Assembly: GCA_049515555.1 (NCBI GenBank)
Contig: JBEKTY010000167.1
Coordinates: 1 to 21,017 of the forward strand
Direction: 5' to 3'
From: JBEKTY01 sp049515555
GTDB lineage: Bacteria; Planctomycetota; Planctomycetia; Pirellulales; Thermoguttaceae
Length of the DNA: 21,017 nucleotides
This document shows, piece by piece, positions 13,957 through 21,017 of this stretch. A program made the position numbers and the translations under genes. Under the pieces are notes generated by a model. The model saw only the letters and a list, made by a program, of their open reading frames with translations, made no database searches and had not been told where the DNA came from. Positions within the stretch are counted from its first letter, which is position 1. The number at the start of each line of letters is the position of its first letter.

Positions 13957-16900
13957 CGACATACGTGAATTGATTGGGCGCGGTGGCGGTGCCGCCCAGC
14001 GTGGTGACCGTCACGTTGACCGGGCCCGCCGTGCCCGCCGGGCTCTTGACCACGATCTTGGAGGCCGACTTGCTGACGAAGGCGGTCGCCGCCTTGGCGC
14101 CGAACTTCACCGTGGCGCCCAGCAGGTTCGTGCCCGTGATCGTCACCGCGGTGCCGCCCTTCGCAGGTCCCGAGGCCGGACTGATGTTCGCCGTGATGGT
14201 CGGGGCTGCGACGTAGGTGAAATGAGCAGGCGCGGAGGCGCCGCCCGCCGTCGTGACCGTCACGTTGACCATGCCCGTTCCCGCGGGGCTATTGACCACG
14301 ATCGTGGTCCCGTTGTCGCTGCTGGGGGTCACCGCCACGCCGCCGAAGTTCACCGTGGCCGTGGCCGTGGTGCCCAGGTTCGAGCCTTTGATGGTTACCG
14401 GCGTGCCGCCCCCACACGGCCCCGACGTCGGCGCCGCGCGCCTGACGCTCGGCGCTGCGACGTACGTGAACTGCTCGGGCGCGGAGGCGGTGCCGACCGC
14501 GTTGGTGACCGTCACGTTGACCGCGCCCACCTTGCCCGCGGGGCTCTTGACCATGATCGAGGTGCCCGTATCACTGCCGGGGATGATCGTCGCCGCCAGC
14601 TTGCCGAACTTCACCGTGACACCGATCAGGTTCGTACCCGTGATCGTCACCGGCGTGCCGCCCACGAGCGGCCCCGAAGCCAGAGTGAAGCCCGTGACAG
14701 TGAGGCCCGTGACGGTCGGAAGTTGCTCGGCGGCGACGGGATTCGTCAATGTCGGGCTCGCACTGTCGCCGGTCACCTGCAGCAGATAAGAGCCGGTTTT
14801 GTCCAAGGTCAACCCGGAGAAAGTGGCCACGCCCTTCGTGGCCGTCGCGGTGAGCGTGCCGCCCAACGTCGCGCCGGTGCCCCCCAGATCGACCAGGGCT
14901 ACGGTCACGCTGCCCGTGTAGGAGGTATCCACGATCCCGGGGGCGTTCTGGGCCGCAACGGTCAGGCCAAAACCGGCGCCGGTTGACACGCTGGCGGGAG
15001 GCTGGGCCGCCACCGCAAGCTGGTCGCCCGTAACGTCGAAGGCCGTCGACGTTGCGGTCAAGTTCCCGCCGGCGGCTTGGAGCGTGTAGCCGCTGCCGGG
15101 ATTATTGATCGTCAACCCGGAGAAGTCGGCCTGTCCGCCGACGGCCGTTGCCGTAAGCGGCCCGCCCAGCGTGGCGCCGCCCGGGTTTTTTAGCAGGGCC
15201 AGCGTTACGTTGCCGCTAAAGCGCGTGTCCACATTGCCATATTGGTCCTCGGCAAGTATAGCCATAGCGAAGGCCGATCCGGGAAGGCCGTTGCCGAAGG
15301 GACCCCAGACCACCAGTTGAGTCGCCGCCTGGGGGGTGACGGTGAAAGAGGTGGTCGTCGCCGGGTTCAGTCCGCTGCTGGTCGCCAAGAGCGTGTCGCC
15401 GGAGCTGGCCTGGTCCTCGCTGAGGCCGGAGAAGGTGGCCACGCCGTTAACCGCCTGCACCGTGAGCGCCCCCCCGACAACCGCGCCGGAGGAATCGGCC
15501 AGCGTTACGTTGCCCTGGAAGGTCGTGTCCGGGTTTCCAAAACCGTCCTCGGCCGTGACGACCAGCCCGAAGCTGCTGCCGGCGGCGAAGCTGCTCGGCG
15601 GCTGAGCGGTGACCACCAGTTGCGTTGCGCCGGTGGCCGTGACGTTGATTGGGCCGCTCGTCACGGCGGCCAGGCCGCTGCTGGCGGCCTGGAGGGTGTA
15701 GCCGCTGCCCGTGTTGTTGAGGGTCAGTCCCGGGAAGGCGGCCACGCCGTTTACCGCGGCCACCGTGAGCGTTCCTCCCAGGCCGCCATTGGCGGAATTG
15801 GGCGCCATGGCGACCGTCACGTTGCCGTTGAAAGCCGTCTCGACGTTGCCCCGAGAATCCTCGACGGCGACGTCCACTTCGAAGCCGGCGCCGGCCGTGA
15901 CGTTGCTCGGCGGCGCGGTCTGCAACGCGAGGTGAACGGCCGCGGCGGGCACAACGTCGAACGTGTTGGAAACCGCTGCCGACAGTATGTTGCCGTTGGT
16001 GGCGATCAGTGTTTCCCCGGCGTCCGCCTGGCTCAAGGTCAGGCCGGCGAAGGTGGCCACGCCTTTCACGGCCGTAACTGTCGTGGTCCCGCTGAGGGTC
16101 TGCCCCGAAGAGGGATCGGCGACCGTTACGCTGCCGTTAAAGGCGGTATCGACGGCCCCCTTGCCGTTCTCGGCCTTGACGACCAGGCCGAAGCCGCTGC
16201 CGGCCGTAAGGCTGGCGGCCGGCTGCGTCGTAAACACCAACTGATCGGTGGCAACGTCAAACAGGGGCCCCGTCGCCGATATTCCGCCGGGGCTGGTGGC
16301 GTGGAACGCGTAGTCGCTGCCCGGCTTACTGATCGAGAGTCCGGTGAAGGTGGCCACGCCGTCCACGGCGGTGGCGGTGAGCGTCCCGCCCAGCGTGGCC
16401 CCGCCGGGGTTCGCGCCCAGGGCCAGCGTCACCTTGCCATCGAAGTTCGATTCCACGTTGCCATAGGGATCTTCGTCGGAGACCTGTAGAGCGAAGGAGC
16501 CACCAGCCAGGATAGTCGCGCTGGGGGCCGGAATCACCAGTTGGCTCGCAGTCGTGGGCATGACCGCGACGTAGCCCGTTGTGGCCCCAATCAGGCCGAC
16601 AGCGGTTGCCACCAGCGAGTCGTACGGCCAGGCCTGGTCGATCGAGAGTCCGGAGAAGGTGGCCACCCCGGCCACCGCGTTGACCGTGAGCGTCCCGCTC
16701 AAGTCGCCGCTGGTGTCGGCGATCGTCACGCTGCCGTTGAAAGAGGCAATCACATTACCAAAGGAATCTTCGGCCTTGACGACCAGGCCGAAGGGGCTGC
16801 CGGCCGCGATGCTGCTGGGCGGCGGGCTGGTCACCACCAGTTGCGTGCCCGTTCCCGCCGGCGCCACGGTGATCGGAGCGGTAGTGCTCGACGACAAACC

Positions 16901-19696
16901 GGCGGCGGTCGCCTGGAGGGTATAGCCGCTGCCGGGCTGGTCGATCGTCACGTCGTTGAACCTGGCCACGCCGCCGACGGCCATGGCGCTGAGCGCCCCG
17001 CCCAAGGCGCCGCCGCCGGGGCTCGTGGCCATCGAGAGCGTGACGACGCCGCTATACGAGGGATCGAGGTTGCCCAGCGAGTCTTCGGCCGTGATTGTCA
17101 AGGAGAAGGGGGCGTCGGCCGTGACCTCGGCCGTCGGCTGGTCGAAGACCGTCAAATTCGAGGCAGTCACGGCGATCGGGCTCGTGCCTGTTGTGTCCAC
17201 GCCGGGCGCACTCACTGAATAGGAATAATAACCGATCTTATCCAGCTTCAGTCCGGAGAAGGTGGCCACCCCGCCCTCGGCCGGCGCGGTGATCGCGCTA
17301 TTGCTGCTGAGGCCGTATAGTTGGATCGTCACGGGCTCGTTGAAGGCGCGGTCGGCGCTGCCGGAGCTTTTCTCGGCCGTAACGACCAGGCCGAAGGGGG
17401 CACCGGCCTGGACGCTGCTGGGCGGCTCGGTCGTTGCCACCAACTGGTCGCCGTCGACGTTGAAGGCCGGAGAGGTCCCGGCCAAGCTGCCGGAGGTGGC
17501 TATCAAGGTGTAGCCGTGGCCGGGCTCGCTGATCTGAAAGTTAAAAAAGAACGCCGTACCATACTGGGCCGTTTGAGCGAGCGTCCCGGTCAGGAGTGCG
17601 TGGCCGGGATTGGCTCCCAGGGACACCGTCACCTTGCCGTTGAAGTTCCTGACGAGGTTTCCATAGGCATCTTCAGCGCTGACGTCCAGGCCGAACTCCG
17701 TATTGGGGAGAACCCATCCCCAAATCTGTGTGGGACTTTCCATGGAAAGATGGGTCGCCGCGGCAGCTTTCACGGTGAAATCGTCGGTGGATGCACCCGC
17801 CATGCCGTCGGCGGTCAGCAAGAAGTACGTGCCCGGCATCCCTTGGGGGGTCGCCTGGTCGATCGTCAAGCCGGAGAAGTGCGCCACGCCGCCCGCCGCC
17901 GTAGCCGTCGTCTTCCCGCTAAGGGGCACCCAATGGTCGAGCGTCACGGGGCCGGTGAAGGAAGTGTCCACGTTCCCGGCGCCGTCTTCGGCCGTGACGG
18001 TCAGGCCGAAGGACGAGCCGGCCGTGACGCTGCTGGGCGGCGGGCTGGTTACCACCAACCGGTCGGCTGTCACGCTGAAGGGACCGGAAAAGAAGACCTC
18101 AAAAGGGTTGTAGTCGCTGACGGCCCTGAACGTGTAACCGTTGCCTGCCTTGTCGATCGTGAGGGACGAGAAGGTAGCCTCGCCGTTGACCACCGCTTGG
18201 GTCAGCGTTCCCCCCAGCGTAGCGCCGCCGGGGTTGCTTGCCAAGGCCAGCGTCACGTTGCCGCTGAAGATCGGATCGACGTTGCCGTAGGGGTCGAGAG
18301 CATCGACGGTCACGCTGAACGGCGAGCCGGAGACGACGCTCCCGACGACGTCGGGAAAGCCGAGCTTCGTCGCCGCCGCGGCGTTCACCATGACGCTGGG
18401 GTACGCATCCGTCAGGCCATCGGCGCTCGCCTGCAGGTAGGTGGCGCCCGCCTGGTCGAGCGTCAGGCCGACGAAGGTGGCCACGCCGTCCACCACCGGA
18501 ACGACCGTTTGCCCGCCGAGCGTCTGGCCATAGACCGTGAGCGCTACGTCGCCGGTATAGGAGGTGTCTACGTTTCCCGAGGGGTCTTCGGCCGCGACGA
18601 CCAGGCCGAAGGGCGTGCCGGCCGTGACGCTGCTGGGCGGCGGGGTGGTCACCACCAACTGGGTCGCCGTGGCGGCCGGGTTGCCGTCTTGGGGGGCGTC
18701 GGCCCCGGCATACGCGTACTCAGCCGTGGCAGCCCCGACCGCGCCTTGGACGGTGCTCAAAGGCGCCGGCTCCGCCGGCCCGGCAATCGCCCCGTTCATG
18801 GGGGCCGCGCCCGGAGCGCCTCCGCCGCCTAACGCCTTTTGGACCGCCGTGTTGGCCATGTCCACCAGGTTGACGGTCACATGGCCCAAATCGCGCGGGC
18901 CGACGACGTATGTAGAGGGGGGAATAATGTTGATCGGTTTGGTGCCGATTCCCCCATTCTCCGTTTCCGTAATCGAATAACCGACGTACCCGGTGAGGGT
19001 GAGGCCGATATCGAGCGAGCCCGAGGAGTTGACGAGCGCTCTGTCCCTGAATACTCCCGTGCCGAACATTCTGCCTTCAAACCAAAAGATGGTTGTGTAC
19101 CCGAAAAGTGTAGCCGAAAGCTCACCGTCAGCGTAGCCGCTGAACACCCAACCGTGGGCGCGAGTATACTCGGCCTTGGCGTGTATGCTCACGGAGTCGG
19201 CCAGCGTGATACCGACACCGATCTGCACGTCGGGCATCGAAATGCCCCAGAATGCCTTGCCAGTCGAAGAGCATGTGATGGAACCGTCGACGGCGAGGCT
19301 GCCCCCCACGGGCCCGTCATCCCCCATGATGATTTGCCCCGTCAACCCGCCGCTGGTCACGAGATTCGGCGGGGGCCACGTCACGTGAAAGCCGGGCGCT
19401 TTGTAGAGAATAGAAAGCATCACAAACTGGGCTTGTGTGATGTCTCCCTTTAACGTGTTCCATTCTTTGGTAAAATCGTCGAAGTTTACCTTGAGCTGGA
19501 AGACGTCGCCGTCGCTGAGCAGCCGCCGATCCTCGAGCGGCTCCAGGGTCATTCGCCGGTGGTATGTCAGCCCTGCACGCTGCCGGGCCGGTCTTGGGCG
19601 AACCGACCGCGCCGGCCTTGGCGAGCCGGACCTCGACCCTCGGCTTGCGGCGCGATTGAGATCATTCCCCCGCCGGCGTAAAGAAAAGCGACTCAT
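13802..19696 (-). CDS. Giant LEPR-type surface protein with 13 Ig-like repeats and 3 TIG domains
   Basis: This 1964-residue protein is probably exported and adhesive or structural. The start is ATG 19696, with AGGAGG 8 bases upstream. The basic leader (1-50) leads to LEPLEDRRLLS (51-61), the planctomycete LEPR-XLL type motif. Residues about 62-340 form an unrecognised beta-rich domain. From about 343 to 1654 come thirteen Ig-like repeats of about 101 residues, with the pattern xxLVVTxxPPSSVxAGxxFGLxVxAEDxxGNVDxxFxGxVT, then GVATFSGLxxDxxGxxYxL. Three IPT/TIG domains (about 1655-1913) follow, ending in FTYVAAP or FTYVVA. The last ~50 residues carry the DLALLALAGQSSPSATPQRK tail shared with the protein at 2937-7163. 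Repeats like these usually make extended stalks. No membrane anchor, sortase site or PEP-CTERM is seen. Confidence 0.92.
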   Translation of the reverse strand: MSRFSLRRRGNDLNRAASRGSRSGSPRPARSVRPRPARQRAGLTYHRRMTLEPLEDRRLLSDGDVFQLKVNFDDFTKEWNTLKGDITQAQFVMLSILYKAPGFHVTWPPPNLVTSGGLTGQIIMGDDGPVGGSLAVDGSITCSSTGKAFWGISMPDVQIGVGITLADSVSIHAKAEYTRAHGWVFSGYADGELSATLFGYTTIFWFEGRMFGTGVFRDRALVNSSGSLDIGLTLTGYVGYSITETENGGIGTKPINIIPPSTYVVGPRDLGHVTVNLVDMANTAVQKALGGGGAPGAAPMNGAIAGPAEPAPLSTVQGAVGAATAEYAYAGADAPQDGNPAATATQLVVTTPPPSSVTAGTPFGLVVAAEDPSGNVDTSYTGDVALTVYGQTLGGQTVVPVVDGVATFVGLTLDQAGATYLQASADGLTDAYPSVMVNAAAATKLGFPDVVGSVVSGSPFSVTVDALDPYGNVDPIFSGNVTLALASNPGGATLGGTLTQAVVNGEATFSSLTIDKAGNGYTFRAVSDYNPFEVFFSGPFSVTADRLVVTSPPPSSVTAGSSFGLTVTAEDGAGNVDTSFTGPVTLDHWVPLSGKTTATAAGGVAHFSGLTIDQATPQGMPGTYFLLTADGMAGASTDDFTVKAAAATHLSMESPTQIWGWVLPNTEFGLDVSAEDAYGNLVRNFNGKVTVSLGANPGHALLTGTLAQTAQYGTAFFFNFQISEPGHGYTLIATSGSLAGTSPAFNVDGDQLVATTEPPSSVQAGAPFGLVVTAEKSSGSADRAFNEPVTIQLYGLSSNSAITAPAEGGVATFSGLKLDKIGYYSYSVSAPGVDTTGTSPIAVTASNLTVFDQPTAEVTADAPFSLTITAEDSLGNLDPSYSGVVTLSMATSPGGGALGGALSAMAVGGVARFNDVTIDQPGSGYTLQATAAGLSSSTTAPITVAPAGTGTQLVVTSPPPSSIAAGSPFGLVVKAEDSFGNVIASFNGSVTIADTSGDLSGTLTVNAVAGVATFSGLSIDQAWPYDSLVATAVGLIGATTGYVAVMPTTASQLVIPAPSATILAGGSFALQVSDEDPYGNVESNFDGKVTLALGANPGGATLGGTLTATAVDGVATFTGLSISKPGSDYAFHATSPGGISATGPLFDVATDQLVFTTQPAASLTAGSGFGLVVKAENGKGAVDTAFNGSVTVADPSSGQTLSGTTTVTAVKGVATFAGLTLSQADAGETLIATNGNILSAAVSNTFDVVPAAAVHLALQTAPPSNVTAGAGFEVDVAVEDSRGNVETAFNGNVTVAMAPNSANGGLGGTLTVAAVNGVAAFPGLTLNNTGSGYTLQAASSGLAAVTSGPINVTATGATQLVVTAQPPSSFAAGSSFGLVVTAEDGFGNPDTTFQGNVTLADSSGAVVGGALTVQAVNGVATFSGLSEDQASSGDTLLATSSGLNPATTTSFTVTPQAATQLVVWGPFGNGLPGSAFAMAILAEDQYGNVDTRFSGNVTLALLKNPGGATLGGPLTATAVGGQADFSGLTINNPGSGYTLQAAGGNLTATSTAFDVTGDQLAVAAQPPASVSTGAGFGLTVAAQNAPGIVDTSYTGSVTVALVDLGGTGATLGGTLTATATKGVATFSGLTLDKTGSYLLQVTGDSASPTLTNPVAAEQLPTVTGLTVTGFTLASGPLVGGTPVTITGTNLIGVTVKFGKLAATIIPGSDTGTSIMVKSPAGKVGAVNVTVTNAVGTASAPEQFTYVAAPSVRRAAPTSGPCGGGTPVTIKGSNLGTTATATVNFGGVAVTPSSDNGTTIVVNSPAGTGMVNVTVTTAGGASAPAHFTYVAAPTITANISPASGPAKGGTAVTITGTNLLGATVKFGAKAATAFVSKSASKIVVKSPAGTAGPVNVTVTTLGGTATAPNQFTYVVAAHAPPTINSAPIIPHVNDLALLALAGQSSPSATPQRKTVDNLLPFGTLS
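13957..14704 (-). repeat. Three tandem IPT/TIG domains
   Basis: Three units of about 83-89 codons have the motifs GPxxGGTxVTI(T/K)G(T/S)NL, V(K/N)FG and SPAGxxGxVNVTVT, each ending in an FTYV strand. They resemble TIG units 1, 4 and 5 of the 2937-7163 protein more than its ITATIPK-type units. Confidence 0.85.
14735..18668 (-). repeat. Thirteen Ig-like repeats alternating between two subtypes
   Basis: About 3.93 kb encodes 13 units averaging 101 residues. Units 2, 4, 6, 8, 10 and 12 mostly carry a NPGGATLGGTL-like stretch and GYTLQA-like ends (degenerate in 4, 6 and 10). Units 1, 3, 5, 7, 9, 11 and 13 mostly carry PPSSVTAG-like starts and lack that stretch, apart from part of it in 13. The strict alternation makes the true repeat a dimer of about 200 residues. 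Confidence 0.85.
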
Positions 19697-19818
19697 GGCA
19701 CGATCCTCCTGGGCTCTAGGCCCGTTTGAGGCGGCTGTGACGGCACACGCGACTTATTCGGCCTGCTTCAACGATAGGTGCGAAAGCCACATTTTCCGAA
19801 GGCTCGACAATTTCGTTT

Positions 19819-19847
19819 AGGGTAGTCCAAAGCCCCCCGTTTGTCAA
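19819..19847 (-). promoter_or_regulatory. Predicted promoter of the 1964-residue gene
   Basis: On the minus strand there is a perfect TTGACA (19842-19847), a 17-bp spacer and TACCCT (19819-19824, 3 of 6). This would leave a leader of about 115 bases before ATG 19696. The -35 box lies only about 42 bases from the end of the transposase relic, so the promoter may derive from, or have been moved by, that element. Confidence 0.35.
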
Positions 19848-19888
19848 GCGTTTGGCAAGCTCGTGTGCGGCCATATTTTATGGCACCG

Positions 19889-21016
19889 CTAATTCCTTGC
19901 GGGATACGGGGTTGTCCAGTAAGTTTGCCACATGCGGCTGTCGTCCAGGCACGCGAGGGCCATCATCGCTTCGGCGTTGTCACGTAACGGATCATCGGCT
20001 TACGCTCCGCCACATAATGTATCAGGCGGTTGGCTTCCTTTCGTTTGACCGGCGATCGCAAGGGAGAACGCCAGGCAACCAGTTGGTCCCAGGCGGAATC
20101 GTACCCCACGTGCCGAAACGTGTGCATCACTCCCTCCAACCATGTCTTACCCTGCTCGGACTCTTCGCCAAACACAATCCGGCGGCTCTTCTGCAGGTTC
20201 TCCCGCAGGTGATAGAAGTCTAGCCCGATGGCGTCCACCAAACCATGAAACTCGATCTGGTTGCGAATCCAGGGAGCCCCGTCCACGTTGGCCACTTTCT
20301 CCTGTGCCTTGGGCAACTCCAGTTGACACGCCATCCGCTGCATCAAATGCCCCGCCGCTTCGTGGTCGCCGCTGGTCGCCCCCACATAGCGATGCTCCAT
20401 CGTTTCGTCATAGAAGTTGGCCACCCGGAATTCCTTGTAGGCCTGATCGGCCCCCGTTTTCGCGCGGGGCAAGGGCCGACTGCGACGGCCTCGCTGGCGC
20501 CGTTTTTCGCGAATCTTCGTCCGCCGCTTCTGCTTTTCTTCCTCGGTGACCAGCGGCACTTGGACGCCGTCACATCCCAGATACAGCCGGGAAACGCCCT
20601 CCGCCGTGCGGCACTCTTCGGCCGTCCACTCCGGCTGTAATTCCCCACGTTGCAAGGCGCGCAACACCACCTTGCCCTCCCTTTCGATCAACTGCCGCAA
20701 CGCCTCCTTGCTGATTGACCAATGTGCCGCGCGAGCCAGATTCGCGGCGGTCTTCTCAAAACTGGCTGAACCCTGGTTCAACCGACACGCCATCTCCCGC
20801 ACCCCTTCGCTGATCTTTGCTTCGGCTTCGTCCAACCAGCAGTCTGCCGGCGTTTCGCTGCCTTCCTGCCGACAGTGCCAACGAATCCGCCATACGTCAA
20901 TCCGCCCATTGATGGTCAGGATGCTGGTAGACTGCTTTCCTTTATGCCGTTTCTTCTTTCCCGTCGTGGCGCTGTTCGGAGGGGGGAAAAGCGGCTTCCG
21001 CCGCGTTGACCTTCAT
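19889..21016 (-). pseudogene. Relic of an ISKra4-like transposase
   Basis: The central frame (20955-19963) reads as a DDE-type transposase. It has VREMACRLN near the start, then LYLGCDGVQVPL (catalytic-type Asp), FRVANFYDETMEHRYVGAT, NVDGAPWIRNQI (second Asp) and LDFYHLRENL. Two lesions are visible. At the 5' end, a family-like start MKVNAAEAAFPPSEQ begins at ATG 21016 in a different frame and hits a stop, while the main frame has no ATG or GTG before TTG 20835. At the 3' end the main frame stops at 19963 right after MIRY, but the expected C-terminal piece (RDNAEAMMALACLDDSRMW) follows in another frame, ending at TAG 19889. Roughly 40 family residues between the two seem deleted. The family is assigned from memory of motifs (ISKra4 or a UPF0236-like relative). 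The gene is very likely inactive. Confidence 0.75.
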
Positions 21017-21017
21017 C

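Noticed and set aside
13784..18832. Long plus-strand open frames (for example 400, 415 and 503 codons) opposite the 1964-residue gene
   Set aside because: They are repeats with the same ~300-base period as the minus-strand Ig-like array, without recognisable folds or ribosome binding sites.

Overview
The window looks like planctomycete chromosome (Pirellulales/Gemmatales-like), judged from several features together. It has high GC. Secreted giant proteins carry the planctomycete LEPR-XLL type N-terminal motif (LESRTLLAV, LEDRRLLS). A TPR-sulfotransferase fusion and a TadE/VWA/TadE trio are present, as are CTTCCGC/CTTCATC heptamer tracts and GGA-looped extragenic hairpins. No tRNA, rRNA, CRISPR array or prophage is visible.

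Layout. From 1 to 7163, on the minus strand, lie two tandem paralogous genes for very large, glycine-rich surface or secreted proteins. The upstream one (2937-7163) is complete: LEPR-type leader, beta-helix-like modules separated by polyglycine-type inserts, six IPT/TIG domains and a short conserved tail. The downstream one runs off the left edge, and its leader has lost the core of the LEPR motif. A divergent gene (7370-9562) encodes a 12-TPR sulfotransferase. From 9860 to 11797, on the plus strand, a compact three-gene unit encodes TadE-like, VWA (TadG-like) and TadE-like proteins behind a good sigma70-type promoter. From 11909 to 13683, on the minus strand, lies the housekeeping pair tmk-holB (thymidylate kinase, then DNA polymerase III delta'), with a repeat-laden spacer. 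From 13802 to 19696, on the minus strand, lies a 1964-residue surface protein: LEPR-type leader, an unrecognised beta-rich domain, thirteen Ig-like repeats that alternate between two subtypes, three TIG domains, and the same C-terminal tail as the protein at 2937-7163. From 19889 to the right edge is the relic of an ISKra4-like transposase gene, damaged at both ends.

How the parts fit. Three giant proteins form a local surface-protein locus, and two of them end in a shared tail (D-L-A-L-L-A-L-x-G-Q-S-S-P-S-A-T-x-Q-R-K) that is about 89% identical at DNA level over its last 61 bases. The sulfotransferase and Tad-like genes also concern the cell surface, but any functional link to the giant proteins is inference. 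tmk-holB is an ordinary replication/nucleotide operon enclosed by this accessory material. The most unusual signals are the shared tail, the period-two organisation of the Ig-like repeats, the Gly-every-third-residue inserts, and a tmk gene whose last codons are made from a heptamer minisatellite.
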